A stretch of 64,000 nt of DNA from Mucilaginibacter gossypiicola (lineage in GTDB: Bacteria; Bacteroidota; Bacteroidia; Sphingobacteriales; Sphingobacteriaceae): the NCBI RefSeq assembly GCF_900110105.1, contig NZ_FOCL01000004.1, positions 838,495 through 902,494 of the forward strand. Reading direction: 5' to 3'. The stretch's first letter is position 1. Each line of letters opens with the position of its first letter. The notes under the pieces were generated by a model. The model did not search any database. It was not told the DNA's origin and saw only the letters and a program-made list of their open reading frames with translations. Below, in pieces: positions 60,853 to 64,000 of the stretch. Position numbers and translations under genes: made by a program.

Positions 60853-61366
60853 AGGTCTTTTCCTCCTTAATAAATTAATGATTTGAAACTTATAATGTTA
60901 ATTAAACTGGTCATGGGAGATCAAGCCGTATGCCAATTACGAAAACTGCGTTCGATGCTGCAAAAATTTCAGTTTTTATGAAAAATTTACAGCATCCCAA
61001 TGTCAAAATTTCGCTGCGCTGATATTTCCGACGTAAAACCTTGTTTCAATGACGCAGGGCATGGACCGACGACGATCCGGTAAGGGACCACTTTAGATAA
61101 AGCATTGGCGTCATTTAATACGCTCGTCCGCTAAGCGTTCGAAAGGATGGCTTGTTTAGCATCTGGCTTCATCAGACAGGCTCAGTGTCCCATAGTCTTT
61201 GCGGTGGGACTCAGTGCTGTTTCTTTTGGATGTTCTGCAACGTTGGCGCTGATTAAACATTGACTTCCGTCCCTTGATATGTTTTTGGCAGATCGTATGC
61301 TAAGCCGTTTTTATCAAATAAAGTTGCCACTGTAGAGATCCGAATTCCCCAATGAATTTACTTTGC
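60853..61366. other. Intergenic region upstream of Hsp20, inverted repeat
   Basis: 514 bp with no open frame of note. It contains GATGCTG (60954-60960) and CAGCATC (60990-60996) flanking A/T-rich arms that extend the stem to ~10 bp with one mismatch. Otherwise nothing supported. Confidence 0.45.
60954..60996. promoter_or_regulatory. Inverted repeat upstream of Hsp20, possible operator
   Basis: GATGCTG-C-AAA pairs with TTT-A-CAGCATC (one mismatch) across a ~23-base A/T-rich loop. It sits 102-144 bp before the Hsp20 start on its coding strand. It is not the CIRCE sequence. Confidence 0.4.
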
Positions 61367-61750
61367 TTATTCGCTGATCAAGGAATCAATTCGTTTCGTG
61401 AGATATTCAAGATCAAAAGGCTTGGCGACAAACGCATCCCAGCCGTAGTGTCCCAAAGAGTCGATAACCCGCTGGTGGGCTGACAGCATGATGACCGGGA
61501 TATGTCCCGTTGTACGATGTTTCTTAAGCTGGGCGCAATATTCACCGCCGTTTATGCCGCCTAACAGATAATCGATTAATACCAGGTCTGGTTGTTGTGC
61601 TTCGGTCAGGGCGATAATGTCGGTGACCGTGTCGTAAGCAGCTACTTCATAGCCGGCAGTGGTTAACCATTCGCTCAGGATTTCTAAAATATCCTGATTG
61701 TCTTCCAAAATCAATATTTTTTTAAGTGTTTCGTTGATTGCTTTATTCAT
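61367..61750 (-). CDS. Single-domain response regulator
   Basis: A 127-residue receiver: ILILEDNQDILEIL (acidic pair), DLVLIDYLLGGINGGEYC (phospho-acceptor Asp), PVIMLSAHQ (switch Ser) and FVAKPFDLEYL (Lys). No output domain. It is divergent from the phytochrome gene across ~280 bp and may receive phosphoryl groups from the kinase that the phytochrome/CheB system needs. Confidence 0.9.
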   Translation of the reverse strand: MNKAINETLKKILILEDNQDILEILSEWLTTAGYEVAAYDTVTDIIALTEAQQPDLVLIDYLLGGINGGEYCAQLKKHRTTGHIPVIMLSAHQRVIDSLGHYGWDAFVAKPFDLEYLTKRIDSLISE

Positions 61751-62033
61751 TTAGTAACCACATTCGCGTTTTGGAAGCTATAACAATAAGCCCTAGGGTT
61801 TGTTTAAAAATCCAGATTGCAAAACCATTTTGTGCTGCAGGTGTTAAATTGGTCGGAATTATTCATCGGAATACTCCCATGTGTTGTATTATAAGGCAAA
61901 ATTCTTTCCTTTCCGGGAAATTAATATTTTAGCCCTGCATCTGCTGAACCTGGATATTAATCATGATGTCGGCCTGTGTGTGCTTAATTGCGATACAATT
62001 ACAGGTAAGTGCCGGTTAAAAACGATATGCTTG

Positions 62034-63554
62034 ATGGCTAAGAAGAAAACTTACGATTCGGAATTTTGCGGCAGTCTGCCCCTGAACTACATCAATGTGG
62101 TTCAATCTTACGGTTACCTGCTTGTCCTTGATCAGGTCAGTTTTCATATTCTCCAGCTCAGTGAAAATTGTACGGATTTGTTTCAGGAAGATTTTCATGA
62201 AATTACGGGTAAGGAATTGGGAAAGTTTGCTGATGTGGAACAATTAAAGGATTTGCAGCGACGCTTTGCCGGGCGTTCTAAAGAAAAAATCCCCCTGACG
62301 CTGAACATCTCCGGCCGGCGGCTGTTGGCGCTCGCCCATTTCAAAGACGCTCTTATCATACTGGAGATCGAAGGCGCTGACCAGCCGGTTGAACGCTCTT
62401 TCACCAATGTTTATGAGGAAGTAAAATATGCCATGGCAGCTATCGAAGCTGCAGAAACCATAGAAGATGCCAGCCGGGCAGCCGTCCATGAACTACGAAA
62501 AATAACCGGGTTTGACGGGGTAATGATGTACCGATTTGACGAAGATTGGAACGGAAAGGTTATCGCAGAGGAGAAAGAAGGAGATTTGGAACATTATCTG
62601 GGGCATACTTTCCCCGCGTCGGATGTGCCTAAACAGGCGCGCGAGCTATATCTGAAAAATTCTTACCGTTTGATTCCCGACCGGGAGTATCTGCCGGTAC
62701 GGCTTTACCCGGTGATTAATCCGGTTATCAACGCTTTTATCGATCTTTCCGACTGCAATCTGCGCGGGGTAGCCGCCGTGCACCTGGAGTATTTGAAAAA
62801 TATGAATGTGGATGCATCTATGTCCATACGCGTCATATACAATAATACGCTCTGGGGACTGATCGCTTGCCATCACCAGACACCGCATTATTTAAATTTT
62901 GAGTTGTGTTCGGTATGTGAGTTGGTCTCTTCTGTGATTTCCAACCGCATAACCGCAATCTTAAATAAGGATGTTTTCGAGCGGGAACGCGAACTGCAAA
63001 GGCAGCAAACCGGTTTGATAGCCCAGGTTTACGCAGCACAGGACGTGCTTGCCGGATTGATGCCTGAACAAGGCATCCATTTCATGACCGCATTCCGGGC
63101 GACGGGAGCAATTGCCGTTTATCAAGGTATTTATCATGTTACAGGCGATGTTCCTGAAAAGGACACAGTTGAAAATTTAATGCTTTGGCTCCAAAACAAA
63201 AATACGGACGGTGTTTTTAGTACCGATCAACTGCCGGAGCTTTTTGACGAAATCGTTCCTTTTACAGCCATTGCCAGCGGCTTAATGGCCATCCCGATTG
63301 ATAAAGATCGCGGTGATTACCTGCTCGCATTCCGTCCTGAAGTGGTGCAAACGATCAACTGGGGCGGCGATCCGGGAAAGACGATCAATTTTGATCCTGA
63401 CGGTACAAAGTATCATCCGAGGGCCTCCTTTAAAATATGGAAGGAACAAGTTTACCAAACTGCCGAGGCCTGGAATAAACAGGAATTGGATACGGCGGAA
63501 AACCTTCGCGCATTTATTTATGAGTTCAAAACAAAACAAGCTAATTATAATTAA
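62034..63554 (+). CDS. Bacteriophytochrome photosensory module (PAS-GAF-PHY), no kinase
   Basis: A 506-residue protein from ATG 62034 (MAKKKTYDSEFC); an earlier in-frame ATG (61881) adds an unlikely segment. N-terminal PAS-2 (~10-115) has Cys12 in CGSLPLNYINVVQSYG, aligned with the biliverdin-binding Cys of BphPs. The GAF (~125-300) has the bilin-pocket FPASDVPKQARELY, VHLEYLKNM (His) and WGLIACHHQTPHY (His). The PHY domain (~310-490) has WGGDPGKTI and the tongue motif HPRASFKIWK (PRxSF). No histidine kinase follows, unlike typical BphPs. It should bind biliverdin and sense red/far-red light, passing the signal to a partner, most likely the CheB-like protein 3 bp downstream. Confidence 0.9.
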   Translation: MAKKKTYDSEFCGSLPLNYINVVQSYGYLLVLDQVSFHILQLSENCTDLFQEDFHEITGKELGKFADVEQLKDLQRRFAGRSKEKIPLTLNISGRRLLALAHFKDALIILEIEGADQPVERSFTNVYEEVKYAMAAIEAAETIEDASRAAVHELRKITGFDGVMMYRFDEDWNGKVIAEEKEGDLEHYLGHTFPASDVPKQARELYLKNSYRLIPDREYLPVRLYPVINPVINAFIDLSDCNLRGVAAVHLEYLKNMNVDASMSIRVIYNNTLWGLIACHHQTPHYLNFELCSVCELVSSVISNRITAILNKDVFERERELQRQQTGLIAQVYAAQDVLAGLMPEQGIHFMTAFRATGAIAVYQGIYHVTGDVPEKDTVENLMLWLQNKNTDGVFSTDQLPELFDEIVPFTAIASGLMAIPIDKDRGDYLLAFRPEVVQTINWGGDPGKTINFDPDGTKYHPRASFKIWKEQVYQTAEAWNKQELDTAENLRAFIYEFKTKQANYN

Positions 63555-63557
63555 CGC

Positions 63558-64000
63558 GTGGCCAGGCAGACCTTAACATTTTCTGAAGGAAGAGCAAACG
63601 ACCGATATATCGTGGCCATTGGGGCATCAGCAGGCGGCCTTGAAGCGATTCACGAATTTTTTGACCACATGCCTGAGAATTCTGGGTTCACTTTTGTAGT
63701 TATTCAGCATTTGTCCCCGGATTACAAAAGCCTGCTCGCTGAATTGGTGGCCAAGCATACGCGCATGAAGGTTGTGGAAGCGGCTAATGACGAGAAGCTG
63801 CAGCGGAACTGTGTTTACATTATGCCGACAAAAAAACTGATGACCATTAAAGGAAATCAGTTGAAACTAGTGGATAAAGTAAAAGATAAGACACCCAACA
63901 CCGCGATAGATACCTTCTTTTTCAGCCTGGCCAAAGAAAAGCGCGACAAAGCGGTTGCAATCATTCTTTCGGGCACGGGCACCGATGGGACCAAAGGTAT
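63558..64000 (+). CDS. CheB-type methylesterase protein, 5' part only
   Basis: The first ~147 residues of a protein cut by the right edge, starting at GTG 63558 (MARQTLTFSEGRAND). It is a CheB methylesterase domain with the catalytic triad residues Ser in IGASAGGLEAI, His in VVIQHLSPDYKS and, beyond, GTGTDGTKG (Asp). In Bacteroidota and Proteobacteria such a start most often belongs to a CheB-CheR-PAS(-HisKA) hybrid. Only 3 bp separate it from the phytochrome gene, so the two are co-translated. Confidence 0.85.
   Translation, partial: MARQTLTFSEGRANDRYIVAIGASAGGLEAIHEFFDHMPENSGFTFVVIQHLSPDYKSLLAELVAKHTRMKVVEAANDEKLQRNCVYIMPTKKLMTIKGNQLKLVDKVKDKTPNTAIDTFFFSLAKEKRDKAVAIILSGTGTDGTKG

Noticed and set aside
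1..64000. CRISPR arrays, phage structural genes, conjugation genes, insertion sequences
   Set aside because: No direct-repeat/spacer pattern, transposase, or tra/mob gene was recognised on either strand.

Overview
The window looks like chromosomal DNA of a Bacteroidota bacterium, most likely a soil or plant-associated member of the Sphingobacteriaceae such as Mucilaginibacter or a relative. This is inferred from gene content: a fused DppDF-type ABC ATPase, PBP1C, an AraR/NrtR-like Nudix regulator, PA2169 and DUF892 stress proteins, long NRPS/PKS genes beside exopolysaccharide genes, and few purine-rich ribosome binding sites. No 16S gene is present to confirm it.

Region 1 (1-7.7 kb, minus strand) is housekeeping: the start of a polyprenyl diphosphate synthase, RNase R, a two-NBD peptide-type ABC ATPase, a DEDD-type 3'-5' exonuclease and PBP1C.

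Region 2 (7.8-20 kb) is a compact biosynthetic operon read leftwards: a 2231-residue NRPS/PKS (A-PCP-KS-AT-ACP-aminotransferase), a 1339-residue NRPS (C-A-PCP-TE), and a Sfp-like phosphopantetheinyl transferase to prime them. Binding-pocket residues suggest a proline-like starter and glycine, so the predicted product is a very small beta-amino-acid-containing peptide.

Region 3 (20-39.3 kb) is a large exopolysaccharide locus, almost all on the minus strand: REC protein, REC-like fused priming sugar transferase, half-length TolC-like protein, Wzc-like chain-length protein, Wzy, LbH acyltransferase, Wzx flippase, several glycosyltransferases, a stand-alone A-PCP-TE enzyme with a glycine-like code, and an acyltransferase-3. 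A plus-strand partner-switching module (REC-PP2C phosphatase, STAS protein, HATPase) sits inside it and may control it.

Region 4 (39.7-45 kb) has VOC proteins, a Nudix-wHTH regulator divergent from a carboxylesterase, HscB and a tRNA-Leu(CAA).

Region 5 (45-64 kb) is accessory and partly decayed. A large serine recombinase whose reading frame ends inside the tRNA gene is followed by a truncated flavodoxin-like gene, a shattered DUF72 gene, a 105-bp tandem duplication, and frameshifted LLM-flavin and sulfite-oxidase-like genes. Intact genes are mostly stress or sensory: PA2169-family, HD-domain, SSB, an ABC exporter with a NEW3-domain protein, lipocalin, HTH, cold shock, DUF892, Hsp20 and REC proteins. 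The window ends with a bacteriophytochrome photosensory module that lacks a kinase, followed by the start of a CheB-type protein, which together look like a light-signalling pair.
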